Origin: Escallonia rubra
Taxonomy: Eukaryota > Streptophyta > Magnoliopsida > Escalloniales > Escalloniaceae
NCBI GenBank assembly: GCA_033065855.1
Contig: JAVXUO010000704.1
Location: forward strand, 62,001-126,000
Reading direction: 5' to 3'
Length of the DNA: 64,000 nucleotides
The position numbers and the translations under genes were made by a program. Under the pieces are notes generated by a model that saw nothing but the letters and a program-made list of their open reading frames with translations, was not told where the DNA came from and searched no databases. Shown in pieces: positions 1 through 11,536 of the stretch (position 1 is its first letter; the number at the start of each line of letters is the position of its first letter).

Positions 1-1080
1 TCTTAGGCCAGACATGGACTCCCTACTTTTGACCAGCCCCGAGAGGTGCGGTCAGGACTAATTAAGGCTAGTTATAGCCAGTGATAGAGCCATGATTTCA
101 CCCTAGGGGGTGCTAAAAATATCGCGTTAACCTAATTAACCTAATTTCAACCCACCATTCAACTAAATCACAGATATCTTAATCCAATTGGGTCCCATCC
201 TCTATCAACAATCTCAATTCTCAAATGCTTAATGAACAGTCGACAATCTCAACTCTCAAATGCTCAATGACAGTTAACAAAATTATATAAAGAATTAAAA
301 TTGATATAAAGAAGTCTAACATTTAGAACTGTCGATTACAAAGAATGAAATTCTCTATCGTATCATCCCAGTAAATTATAAACAAAAGTTTTTCACTAAA
401 AACAATTGTGACTACGAGATTATTTAAAGGTGTAGACAATGACTACATACAACATCCCTTTTACTATGACGACGGTGTTAAAAAGGAAGGAATTCGCTCA
501 AAGAAAAAGAAAAAAATAGAAAAACTTTCGTGTGGCTCAGCCCATTTAAAGGCCAAAAACGTGTGCAGCGTCGTCTCAGTCAATTCAAATTATCAACCTT
601 ATTTTGGTCACAAGTCCGACCTCATATATATATAGTTAATATTCTTCACCATTACTACCATGTGAACCCGGTTCAACTGATAATATCACCAGTATTCAAC
701 CATGGCCGCAGTGCACGCCATGAAATCGTTCATTTTAAAGGTTAAAAATCTCTTGAAGTTCATAGTTGTTGACCAATTCAAGCCCACATACCCCCCTATG
801 TTGCCCTTATAGAAACAAAACCCTTCAGTCAGATTACCCGTAGAATCAACATGCATGACCATTTCAAAGTGATTAGCCCCTCTAAGTCCATGATCAAGAC
901 CCGAGTTGAGCTATAAATACTTCAAGTCCCTGCATATGTTGTCACACACATTTCAAGCAGCAAAAGCTACTCAGCAAAAGCTGCAATGCACAATCTCGTA
1001 GTCACAAATTCTCAATGCTCAATGCAAGGTTTAAAGATTTAATAATACAACAACTAACAAAAACATGCATTAAACAAAAT
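1..1080. other. No gene seen; AT-rich repeat-like DNA
   Basis: I see no convincing coding exon here. About 175-260 carries, in reverse complement, a motif built around GAGATTGTTGA...GGGACC.AATTGG. The same motif appears on the plus strand near 46485-46545 and 23690-23740, so this stretch is probably part of a dispersed repeat. The short open frames lack domain-like composition. Confidence 0.5.
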
Positions 1081-1089
1081 TTGGGCAAT

Positions 1090-1315
1090 GGACATACAGA
1101 TCCTGAGGTGGGTGCGGCAGCGACAACGTTAGTGGCGCGGTGGCAGTGGAAGGCTTGGTGGCGCGGTGTTGGGGGGGTGGGGGGTCGCCAGAGGTGGGTC
1201 GCCGTAGAGGGGGGTCGTCGGAGGGGAGAACACCGGTGGGTGGGTGAGAGATAAGAGACAGAGAGAGAAACGGGGTGAGAGAAAGAAAGAAGATCTGTCT
1301 GTTTTAAGGCCGGAC
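1090..1315 (-). mobile_element. Remnant resembling a CACTA 5' leader
   Basis: Read on the minus strand, this GC-rich block starts with an AAAACAGACAGATCT stretch, a CT-rich tract with TTTCTCTCTCTG, then Gly/Pro-type GC-rich sequence. The same order lies just inside the 5' end of the CACTA element at 19906 (about 20255-20420) and, reversed, in the CACTA end fragment at 28440-29004. No CACTACAAG terminus or GCGACGG repeats remain, so it is at best a remnant. Overlapping open frames in the block look like composition artefacts. Confidence 0.4.
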
Positions 1316-1406
1316 TTTTGGCTTGTTGACTTATTGATTTTGAAGATTCCCAAATTATTATTTCTAACATTAACTTAACACAATTATTAAGATAACTATT
1401 TAAGGG

Positions 1407-1530
1407 TGCGATTGAACAAGGACTTGGACATGGGATTGAACAAGGACTTGGACATGGAATTGAACAAGGACTTCAACTTGGATTGAACAAAGCTTGGACT
1501 TGGTACTGGATTGAACAAAGACTTGGACTA
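1407..1530 (+). repeat. Short tandem repeat, about 23-bp unit, ~5 copies
   Basis: Units based on ATTGAACAAGGACTTGGACATGG repeat head to tail and degenerate toward the 3' side. A further simple-repeat zone at 1630-1795 alternates TTCATTCGAA-like and TTTTCGGTCAAAG-like motifs. There is no coding signal. Confidence 0.75.
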
Positions 1531-1910
1531 CATCAAAGACTCGAGAGCTGGAGGCATTTTATTTTTGTTACTAAGCCTTTCTTAAAAGATCTCCCATAAA
1601 TTTGAGTAAAGAACCAAATCTGAAACTTTCATTCGAAGGCAAACGCTTTCATTCGAAAGCAAACTGCTTTCATTCGACTTAATCGATCGGTGTCCTCCTT
1701 CCTGTCTTCAAAAATGATTTTCGGTCAAAGCCAAAATTTTCGGTCAAAGTCAAACTTTTCAATAGAAGTTAAACTTTTCGGTCGAAGTTAAACTCGGCAT
1801 TTTTTATCATTCCATATCATTAATTCAGCCGTGTTTGGTGACATATATAGCCTTTGCAGTCTAGGTATCAAAGGAAAATGACGCAATTGCTTCACAGCTA
1901 CTTTTTTTCC

Positions 1911-2645
1911 TTATTTACGAGTTCCAGATTCTCCTTTCTTTTCCCCCTCCCTTTGAACCATCCTCCACCTTGATTTCTTGCACACCCTGCACGAATTCAA
2001 TGTGCTATCTTCCTTCCAATACAACATACAATCATCAGGACAAGCGTCAATCTTATCGTAGCTGAATCCCAAGTCACCAATCTTTTTTGTTTCATAAAAG
2101 TTGGCAGGCAACATCTCACCGTTAGGAAGTATTTCTTTTAACTTACCAAGTAGCAAATCAAAAGACTTGTCTGTCCATTTACTGGTGCATTTTAGATTAA
2201 ATAACCTCACAATAAATGATAGCTTTGTCTCAGTCTTGCGCCCCAAATATAATGGTCGATCTGCATCGCTCATGTATTTATAAAAGTTTGCAACTTTGAC
2301 AGAAGGGTCCTCTGATTGGCTGGTGAAGATGTCATTTACCATTTCATGCATAGCTCCACCACCACCAATGTTGAGCTCTACATCATTTCCCATGCGATTT
2401 GAACGAGAAGAGGAGCCTTCCCCATGAACTATCCACACTGTATAATTGCTCATAAATCCCCTTATTATCAAATGTTCTTGCACAATTTCACGCGTGTGGA
2501 ACATGCTATTAACGCAATCTCTACACGGACACAAAATCTCTTTCAAGATTGTTGTCGTATTTGCAAATGCAAAATCCAGAAACATGTCGACTCCAGCACA
2601 ATAAGTATCAGTTTCCCTAGAATGTGTCATCCATTTCTTGTCCAT
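1911..2645 (-). pseudogene. CACTA TNP2-like transposase, N-terminal fragment
   Basis: This 244-codon open stretch starts at MDKKWM and matches the N-terminus of plant En/Spm (CACTA) TNP2-type transposases. A transposase-associated domain comes first: FLDFAFAN, a C-P-C-x2-C cluster, HLIIRGFMSNYT and a W-x4-GE motif. It is followed by a linker and the start of the catalytic part, with KLKEILPNGEMLP, KKIGDLGFSYDKIDACPDDCMLYWK and C-x2-C. It stops shortly after that zinc motif, whereas full TNP2 proteins run to about 700-1000 residues. The GEKKGESGTRK tail suggests drift into other sequence. No CACTA terminus was found nearby. It is more diverged from the copy at 4773 than a recent duplicate would be. 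Confidence 0.8.
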
Positions 2646-2739
2646 GTTATCTCTCTTGTATAAAGAAAGACAAATCAGAAACACAAACAACAATAAGAGA
2701 AAGGTAAATCCGAAGATATCATGATGTAGCAACTAGGAG

Positions 2740-4765
2740 CAAGTGCTTTAGATAAGACAAGCTCTGCTTGCATTTGAATAAGTTAAAATTGTAAATAGTG
2801 GAGTAAATATAGGGGCATGTTTCCACATATCTCCAACTAGGAGCAAGTGCTTTAGCGGAGACAGACATATGGAACAAAGGGCATTGCCTCCATCAAACAT
2901 CTACTAGCTTTCTAAGCTTAAGTTACCCTAAATTAAGCATCATATGCTTGCTTATCATTACATTGTTCATAGTCATGTAATTCTTGTCGAAAGTACATGT
3001 CCACCATGAACAAGGTAATCTGATTTATTTTTGGCTGCTAATGCTCTTCCATCTGCAGTGTAATAAATTTTGTACTCTGATTTTAGCTGCTAATTCAGCT
3101 TCGTTCCTTGCTTTATTTTAATTTATTACAACAATATCCTAATCAAGGCATATGAACCTAGAAGAAATTCTAGTTCCCTTGTCTTCACTTCGCCAGATTA
3201 CAACACTTCAGCGCACTAAGGGACAGTGTACGCTTCACCCACATACATTTTGCACAGACTTCACCACACTAAGGATAGTGTAGGCTTCACCTATATACAT
3301 TTTGCGTACACTACACACACACACACACACACACACTTCACCACATCGAATGAATTTAAAGCTCAAGCATGCCCACAACACATTTTTCTAAGCCAACAAC
3401 ATGGGTAGGACATAAGTGCAATCATTTCCATTAGGAATTGCGAATGAAATTTTTCCGTATCGTGGTCATGCAATCTTTTCATAGTTAGTCTAAAATTAAG
3501 GATATGTAGGCTTTAGGATAATTCTTTTTAGTAACTATGTTTTCTGCAATAGAAGCTTCAACCACTTTAGATGAGCAAAGGCAAGAGAATCAGGTAATGG
3601 GCTACCTTGAGATGTTGCAGGTTTCATTCTGAAGTAACCTTAACTCACAAGTATGGCTTCTTTTCACTGAAGTACCCTTAACTCACAAGTTTCATTCACA
3701 AGTACGATATTTGTAATGATTTTAGAATTCATTCAATATTAGGCTCAAATCGAAGAGAGTAAAATGACAACTCAACGAAAAATTAATCCGCTGAAAAAAA
3801 TGTAACCCGAACAATGAAGAAGTGGACACAAGAAATAATACATAAGCAACTAAATCATGAGAATTTGTAAAAACTGAAATGCCACATGGGTAAACGTTAC
3901 GAAAGACAATAAAATGCACATTCTGTGCATCTTTCTCATGAACAAGACAAGACAAGGACTAAACAAAAAACAAATCAGAGATTCATGAGTGGCAAGTAAA
4001 ATGATTACTTCATCAAAATAGAGAAGTAGTCATATGCCCAGTTGCTTGCAGAAATAAATTTTCAGGGGAATTGTGTCATGGCATGGAAATCAAGAAAAGA
4101 AGAAACGTTGGAAGATGTCAGCCGATACTTTCAAAGGGTGCCACAAAAATCCAGACAATAAAGAACATCAGTAAGATTTAGCCAAGGCCATATAAACACG
4201 GTTCGAAATTTCCAACCATGGAATAGAAATTGAGACATTAATTAACCATCAGCCGTGAATATATAGTGATGGCGCAAAAATCAAGACAGGCAGATTAAAC
4301 AATTAACCCATTAAACAAACAATTGGTCCAATGCTGATTTACAATTCAAAAACGGTAAACCCTTACCTCCAATTGTGCAATTCAACCCAAAACTTTGATC
4401 TTCTAAATCAAATATATCGAAATCCCTAAAAATTAATATACGCAAAAGTTATAATTAGGGTTCCAACAACAAACGTCAATTCGATACTCGAAATAAATTC
4501 TCACCTTGAAGTAATTTGCAAATCTCTAACAATATCCTCCTATGGATTCTTTGGAGACTCTTATGAAGTTTCTTGTGTTTCTATGAAATATGTATTGTAC
4601 GTAACTATCAGACACCTAAAATATATATATTTATATTCCTAAAACAATTTAAATTTTAAAATACCCATTACGTCCCCAAACACTCTAATTTTCTTTTCTT
4701 CCTTTTCTCTTTTTTTTAATAAGCATTTAAATATGAGGGGTCTAACATATAAAGTACGTTATCTC
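2740..4765. other. No gene seen; simple and short direct repeats
   Basis: The phrase ACTAGGAGCAAGTGCTTTAG occurs twice, near 2732 and 2832. A ~54-bp direct repeat built on CACTAAGG..AGTGTA.GCTTCACC..ATACATTTTGC lies at 3217-3300, followed by an (AC)n tract at about 3308-3337. The rest is AT-rich without exon-like content. I looked here for the 5' terminus of the CACTA element that follows and found neither CACTACAAG nor the GCGACGG repeats. Confidence 0.5.
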
Positions 4766-4772
4766 AGTCGTC

Positions 4773-6972
4773 ATGTCGATCGATCGAAGTTGGATGAAAA
4801 AGAAGAATGCTGATGATTTTGAGGATCGCGTTGACGAATTTCTCGACTTTGCTTACGTGCATCCTGCACATGTTCACTTTGATAAGATAAGGTGTTCGTG
4901 CGATAAATGTGAGTTGTTGCATTGGAGAAAAAGATTTGAAGTAAAATGGCATCTTCGTCGGTACGGTTTTATGGGTGGATACACAATGTGGACGCAGCAC
5001 AGGGAAACAATAGTATTGTCATCCAACTCGGCTAGTCAAGCTGAAGTTAGGGAGGAGGCACGGTATGATTACGGAGATATGATTATGGATGCTGGGCATG
5101 CTAATGTTGACTGGGGTGACGACCGCGGCGACGATAGTCCCCAATGGCCGAACGAGCCGACGATGGATCTCCGAAACACACACGGTTGCCTGTGGTTAGT
5201 AGGTTATTACAGTTGAAATCAGACCATGGGCTGAGTGAGAAAGGATTTAATGAGTTTGTTACTTTAATCAAAGAAATTTTGCCTGAAAGTGAAAAGCTAC
5301 CCCCGTCGTACTGTGATGCGAAGAAGATGATGAGGAAACTTGGGTTGCGCTATGAGCGGATAGATGCGTGCAATAACGATTGTGTATTGTTCTGGAAAGA
5401 GAATAAGGACTTGTCACTGTGTCCAGTATGTGATCATTCGAGGTACAAACTAGACAAATGGAAGAAGAAAAACATTGCATGGAAGGTATTGCGATATTTT
5501 TCGATTACACCAAGGCTTCAGAGAATGTACTATTCCTTTAATACGGCAGAACATATGAGGGCTCACTGTGAGACTCGTAGCAACGATGCTGATGTGCTGA
5601 CACACCCAGCTGATGGAAAGGCGTGGAAGGAGTTTCACCGCATGCATCCAATCTTTGCTCAAGAAGTTCAAAATGTTAGACTTGGTCTGGCAACTGATGG
5701 GTTCAACCCTTTCGGTCAATCCATGCCTTACTCCACATGGCCAGTTATTATTGTCCCGTACAACCTTCCACCAGGCATGTGCATGAAGAAGTCGTACATG
5801 TTTTTGTCGTTGCTTATTCCGGGGCCGAAGAGTCCCGGCAAGGACATAGATGTGTATTTAAGGCCCTTGATTGATGAGTTAAAATAGTTATGGAATCATG
5901 GAGTCAAAACATATGATGCATCCCTTAAACAGAACTTTCAGATGAGGGCTGCTTTAATGTGGACTATACATGATTTTCCTGCATTGGGAATGATGTGAGG
6001 CTGGAGCACACATGGGAAGTTAGCATGCCCTACTTGTATAGGCGTGAACCCCGGTCATACGTTAAAGCACGACGGGAAGCCCTCGTGGTTCAGATGTCAT
6101 CGAAAGATTTTGCCACCGGACCATCAGTTCCTTAGGCAGAAGGATAAATTCGACGGGACAATCGAGCGTGAGGTTGTCACACTGGACTACCCATCTGGTG
6201 AAGAAGTGCTCTCACACCTGGAGGCACTTGATAGTGACATACCATATGGCAAGGGTGTGCCAGATCAGAAGATTCCAGGATACAAGAAACAGCATAACTG
6301 GAGGAAACATTGTATTTTCTGGGAGTTAGCCTACTGGAGGACACTCGTTATCCGAAACAACATGGATGTGATCCGCATTGAGAAGATCGTTTTTGGTAAT
6401 GTGTTCAACACAGTGATGAATGTAAATAGAAAATCGAAAGATCACCTTAAAGCGAGAAGGGATCTACAACAGTTGGGTGTACGCCGTGAATTGCATCCTC
6501 GGACAGTCAGCGGGAGGACGATACTTTCGAAAGAACCTTACTGTCTAGATAAGGAACAAGTGGAGAATGTCTGTCAGTGGAATAAGAATTTGAAGCTTCT
6601 GGATGAGTTTGCGTCCAACATATCTCGTTACTGCTATGTATCGGAATGCAAGTTCCAAGGGGTGAAGAGTCATGACTGCCACGTATTCATGGAGAGATTC
6701 ATTCCTATTGCCTTCCGGGGACTGTTGCCAAGGGTTGTATGCGAGACTTTGACTGAATTATCTCATTTCTTTTGAGATATATGTTCTTCCACAATCCGGG
6801 TGAGTAACATGGATGTGCTTGAGAAGAACATTGTGGTGACGATTTACAAGCTGGAGAAAATCTTCCCACCTTCGTTCTTTGATTCAATGGAGCATCTGCC
6901 TGTTCACTTGGCCTATAAAGCTAAGATGGGTGGACCTGCGCAATATCGGTGGATGTATCCATTCGAGAGGTA
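4773..6972 (+). pseudogene. TNP2-like CACTA transposase, broken
   Basis: The gene would cut and join CACTA element ends in the nucleus. The N-terminal transposase-associated domain runs from codon 1 (WMKKK, DEFLDFAYVHP, C-S-C-x2-C, RRYGFMGGYTMW). The reading then moves frame near 5150 into the catalytic core, with KEILPESEKLPPSY, GLRYERIDACNNDCVLFWK, C-P-V-C, the RMHPIFAQEVQNVRLGLATDGFNPF block, PYSTWPVIIVPYNLPPGMCMK and PGPKSPGKDIDVYLRPLIDEL. In-frame stops occur at 5885-5887, near 5998 and at 6773-6775. Conserved transposase sequence continues through each, so they are true breaks. The segment to 6972 reads like the DUF4218 region (LPVHLAYKAKMGGPAQYRWMYPFER). It needs at least four repairs to be open. 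Confidence 0.88.
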
Positions 6973-7062
6973 ATCCTTAAACTTGTTACAGTTGTTCGTT
7001 TACACTTAATGCAAAACCTGTTATCATTGATATTCCACCTAACTCGATTCGCTCAACTTCTA

Positions 7063-8400
7063 GGTTCATGTTCCATTTGAAGAAAAAAGTCCGTAATAAA
7101 GCTCGTGTTGAGGGCTCAATTACGGAGGCTTACGTAATGGAAGAGCTTGTAAACTTTTGTAGCCAATATTTGGGTCTGATGTCGATACAAGGTTAAATCA
7201 ACTAGACCGAAATGACCCCGGATCAAGCACAAATTTGGAAGGGCAATTGGCAATATTCAAGCAGTCAGGTAGTCCGTTTGGTCAAACCTATACTCGATAG
7301 CTAACGGATGAAGAGTACAGTGTTGCAACAATATATGTCCTTCCAAATTGTGAAGAAGTTTCAGCATTCGTTGAGTAAGTTAATGTCTTAATTAAAAAAA
7401 ATTGTTGTACATAATTGAAAATGTGTGATAAGCGAGTCAACTATATTGGTTTACGGTGAGTTCAATGCGGAATCTTTAATCACTGATCCCGCTGAATTTG
7501 AATCTCATCGAAAATCATAATTTGTACAGTGGTTCAGAAGGCGTGTAAGTCTTTAACGAAATTATATTATGTGTTATACATAGGTATGTGGTCAATTAGT
7601 ACACTGATTTATCCTTATTTTTTACCATCATCTGCATTAGGTTCAGTCGATGGATAGACTAGTAGCCTCCTGCTTGAAATTACTAGCTCAAGGCCCTAAT
7701 AAACAAGCATCATGTCATGGAGGCTATATCATCAACGGGTTTAGGTTTAACGTAAAAGATGATGACCGAACAAAACAAACCCAAAACAGTTGAGTCTTGG
7801 TCAACGGCGACAGTTATGACGAGAATTGCATGGACTTTAATGGAGAGCTAGATAACATTGTTGAGCTAGCATATTTGGGTTCCGAAAATCATCTGGTAGT
7901 GTTCATGTGTACATGGTTCGGTGTCACATGCAGTAAAGGAATCCATATTAGCTCTCAAGGGATTGTAGATGTCAATGTCAAGTCAAGACTTGCATTGGAC
8001 GGGCCGTTTGTGTTTGCTAGTCAAGCTGCACAAGTCTTTTACCGGAGGACGTCACAAATCCCAAATCTCATTGGTATACAGTTATAAAGTCCAAGAAATT
8101 ACCTGTGGCATATGACAGTGAGATAGACACCTTTCAAGCCGACCAACAACCTGTCTTGGTACCTGTTGAGGTGAACAACGAGGAGGACGGTCTTCCTCTT
8201 CCAACAACACTTCATGTGGGAGAAGAAGTCGTAGATGATGACGTGGAAGACGTGAAACGTGTTGAAGATGATGTGACTGAGTCTATTGATGAAGAAGATG
8301 AATTAATTACAAGATGAAGAGAACGACGAGTCCCACGAATAAGAAGATGACGAGTTTGGTGATGAAAACGATGATGATTCCCAAACTGAAAATGATTGAC
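7063..8400 (+). pseudogene. C-terminal part of the CACTA transposase gene
   Basis: After a probable intron from about 6973, coding similarity resumes with FMFHLKKKVRNKARVEGSI and VNFCSQYLGL, the end of the DUF4218-type region of plant TNP2 genes. A second block at about 7795-8110 (YLGSENHLVVFMCTWFG, DVNVKSRLALDGPFVFASQAAQVFY) matches the DUF4216-type region. An acidic tail rich in Glu and Asp follows to about 8320. The blocks lie in different frames and are separated by stops, so this is decayed. The order fits the same gene as the transposase at 4773. Confidence 0.7.
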
Positions 8401-8564
8401 TTGTACTGTTGTAACATCACGAAAAATATGTAGTAACATTTTAATTAGTACTTGGTTCATATTATGTTTTTATACTCGGTTCATATAGTGCTGATGATTT
8501 TTTATGTGCAATTATTGTTTTTAATGTGTTACTTTCTTTGCACTTTATCTATATAAAGTCAGTT

Positions 8565-10125
8565 ATGGATAGAATACGGGCTATTCATGGTCGGGGTGGA
8601 CGCCGAGCTGCCTCCTTCTCGGTGGGTCCCACCTCGTCATTGCCCACTGATGACGAGGCACAGAGTGCTCACGTACAGCAGATGGGACCCCAGCTCCAGC
8701 TCCAGCCCCGGCCCTAGCCATTGCCCCAGCCGTCGCCCCAGCTCGAAGCCGATTCCTCCCACACGCGCATTGATTCTCCTTCTTCTATGGGTTCTACCTC
8801 AGGTATTGTTGATAACGGTGGTTAGTCAATTTTTGCTAGCCTTATATTTAAATTATATTTGAACTGTATTAATGTCGATGTTTTGTACGATCGCGACGAG
8901 GCTGTGGCCTGACACGCAGGGTACGCATTGACCCCCAGTGTAAACAGAGAGTTACTCTCACCCAAGAAGGCCAGTAAGTAAAAAAAATCACATCATGCCT
9001 TATATTTAAATTTTTGCTAGCCTTAAATTATATTTGAACTGTATTAATGTATTTATTTACTTCTTTAGCAGTATCCTGAAGAATCAGGCGAGGACAAAGA
9101 TCGGCGTTCTTGTGAAGGGCCGATTCTTTGAGCCACGGCTATACTGGAAGGACTGGGATGCCGGGACGAGGGAGTCCCTATATGAGGAGTGGCTGGTACG
9201 ATTAATTATATTTTTCTGCGTTAGTATTTGTTTAATTAGAATGTAGTATTTAAATTAATTTGTGTAATTGGATGCCTTGCAAGAGGGGTTCGCGTTTGGC
9301 TCTCCTGATCATTAGGCGCTGGGGCGGCATGCCTCTTTTCCTATATCGGCAAGAACTACCACCGATGGTTGCACGACGTACGGGACCGGGGGAAGAAGAT
9401 GCTGCTCGAGGGTGCCCCAATGTAGGAGTTGAAGAAATATCCCCCACATTGGACATCTCTGACTGTATAGGTGCAAATGATTGATCGGTGCCTGACACAA
9501 GAATGTGGTTGAGCACCCGGACCTGGAGAAGGATGAGGTCATAGCTCTGACGTATAGATAGACGCACGTGACGAAGTAGGACAAGGACGAGGCACATCGG
9601 GTGTGGGACTATGTTTCAGATATTGCCCGGCGGATCGATGTAAGTTCGAGTCATTTTGTTTGATTTGTTAAACTTTTGTCTTTGTATTCAATGTATGTTG
9701 CATTAATTCCCTAACATATCTTTAAATCACTATTTTTGCAGGCCTCGTATGAACAACTTAGGGGGTCCGAGCAGCAATCCGGACAGCCATCAGCGTCCAC
9801 AAGTATGGGTATGAGTACTGGGGCGTTGAAGCGATGGCTGGATACATCGGAGGTCATCAATCGGCCGAAAGGCCGCATACGCGGCCTGCCTAGCACGATT
9901 GCGCGTGTCGTGATAGGAGCATCCCCACCCCCCGCTGCCCCTCCACACACACCAGCACCGGCTGCGCAGCGTCTGTTGGACGAGGACGAGATCCGCCGCA
10001 TTGTTACGTAGGTGTTCAGATGATCAGGGCGCAAGATTAGTAGGGCACTACTGCTGGACATGCCGAGCCAACTCCGGATCAGCATGATCCAGATCCGGGA
10101 CTCGGCAACCCCTGATGAGACCCCT
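8565..10125 (+). pseudogene. TNPA-like second gene of the CACTA element
   Basis: In En/Spm elements this gene encodes the protein that binds the subterminal repeats. The first exon-like piece (MDRIRAIHGRGGRRAAS) is Ser/Gln/Pro rich. A middle exon near 9070-9195 reads NQARTKIGVLVKGRFFEPRLYW. The last part from about 9740 (ASYEQLRGSEQQSGQ, ALKRWLDTSEVINRPKGRIRGLPS) is typical of the plant Ptta/En-Spm C-terminal region. Introns appear to end at TTTTGCAG before 9742 and at AG before 9071. The zone 9260-9640 has several stops in every frame. A related copy lies at 46697-47300, with less damage in the final exon. Confidence 0.7.
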
Positions 10126-10419
10126 CTTGTGCCCTCCCAGCTTATACTCCCCTCCCGCTCTCGTGCCCTCCCGGCTTGTATTCCCCTCCCCTCCCCTAAT
10201 CTATTGTATCCGGTTTCCGGCTTGTACATTTTATTTTCCATTATAGTAAATATTTTTTAAAGTTATATAGTTGTTTTGTGTTTATTTTAGGGTTAAATAA
10301 TTGATGATCGATCGGCAATTATTTAACCCTAATGTGCATTAGGATTTGTTTTGTGCCTTGTTGTTGAGACTTGAATTTGATTACAGGTTTGGGCATTAAA
10401 AAAATTAAAAAATTTTGAC

Positions 10420-10840
10420 TTTTAGTGACGGATTTATTCCGTTGCTAAAGAGTATCCCTAAATCTCCACTTTTTAACGACAGAATAATCCGTTGTTAAAA
10501 GAGATATTTAGCAACGGATTTTCCGTCGCTTAAAAGTTTATTCTGTCGCTAAATATTTAACTAAATAAATTATTTTCAAAAAAAAGGGAAAATAAATTAA
10601 AATACGAAAAATACATTTAGCGACAGAAATTCCCTCGCTAATATATAAAACAACCCGTCGCTGAAAGTCTAATATTAGACGATGGATTTTGGAATTCCGT
10701 CGCAAAAATTTTAGCGACGGGCTTTTATACGAGGGACTTTTAGCGACGGATGTTCCGTCGCTAAAAGTTTTAGCGACGAATTATATGCTTTTAGCGACGG
10801 ACGGATCTCCCCGTCGCTAAAAGCCTTATTTCTTGTAGTG
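10420..10840 (+). repeat. CACTA 3' subterminal repeats and terminus
   Basis: Many direct and inverted copies of TTTTAGCGACGGA / TCCGTCGCTAAAA form potential hairpins. They end in the terminal TTTCTTGTAGTG at 10829-10840. Such repeats are the binding sites of the TNPA-type protein in this superfamily. The same block closes the elements at 24105 and 47895. Confidence 0.88.
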
Positions 10841-11267
10841 ATTAAAATCACCAGCCACTAACCAAGGCCTTTGTCCAATATTATTAGCATCCAATGCTAA
10901 CTGCTGCCAAAGAGCCCTCCTTTTGTCCCTTTTATTATTTGCATATCCAAAGGTTATAAAGAAAACTATGCTTGAGCTAGGTTTAGCAACCAATTATATG
11001 TTGACTGGACTTATCGATCACAGTAATTGAGAAACTATTGCTTTTCCAGCCTATCCACAATCTTGATACTCCTTTACGATTGACACAATAATCAAATTTC
11101 CAGTCTTGTGTCCATCCTGTTTCAATTCTTTGAATATTTTCCTCCCTTACTCTTGTTTCCAATAATCTCACAATTTCAACTTTGTTGTTTTTCAACATTT
11201 TCCAAACATCCCTTTGCTTCACTGATCCATTCAATCCTTTGATATTCCAACTAGCAATATTGGTCAT
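10841..11267 (-). pseudogene. LINE ORF2, endonuclease fragment
   Basis: It opens with MTNIASWNIKGLNGSVKQRDV, the classic start of the apurinic-type endonuclease of plant L1 ORF2, which nicks target DNA. It continues with KVEIVRLLETRV (usual E of the LLETK motif). After a stop near 10983 it continues with FFITFGYANNKRDKRRALWQQL and PWLVAGDFN. The GDFN motif falls exactly at the CACTA junction, and everything beyond is missing. Confidence 0.82.
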
Positions 11268-11536
11268 TCTTTATGCTTGGCATTGCTTTTACCATTCTTT
11301 TTCTTCACCAACTGACTCTGGGACTTAGTATCAGAATCTCTACTAGTTCCAGATTCATTCAGATCCATCATTTTAATTGTATTGAAGCTCTTCTCCCTTA
11401 TGCTATTCTCCTCTACCCCTTCTATATTGAGGCTCTTCTCCCGTATGCAATTTTCTCTATTTTCAGCTAGTATAAAGAAACTATTTGTAAGAGGTAGACT
11501 ATTGTTAGTAACAGGCCTTCTAGAATTCTCCATTAT

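Larger units (their letters stand above)
4773..10840 (+). mobile_element. Autonomous-type CACTA (En/Spm) element, decayed, 5' end missing
   Basis: This is a class II element with the usual two genes in order: a TNP2-like transposase (4773 to about 8400) and a TNPA-like gene (about 8565-10125). A 3' subterminal zone of GCGACGG repeats follows, and the terminus TTTCTTGTAGTG ends at 10840. That terminus is the complement of the CACTACAAGAAA start seen at 19906. The right flank at 10841 resumes inside a LINE endonuclease reading frame, so the element inserted into that LINE. No matching 5' terminus is present upstream, so the left end is truncated or rearranged. Stops and frame changes in both genes show it is not autonomous now. 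Confidence 0.85.

Noticed and set aside
9250-9600. Minus-strand open frame opposite the TNPA-like gene
   Set aside because: It is a shadow of the CACTA second gene. No domain seen.
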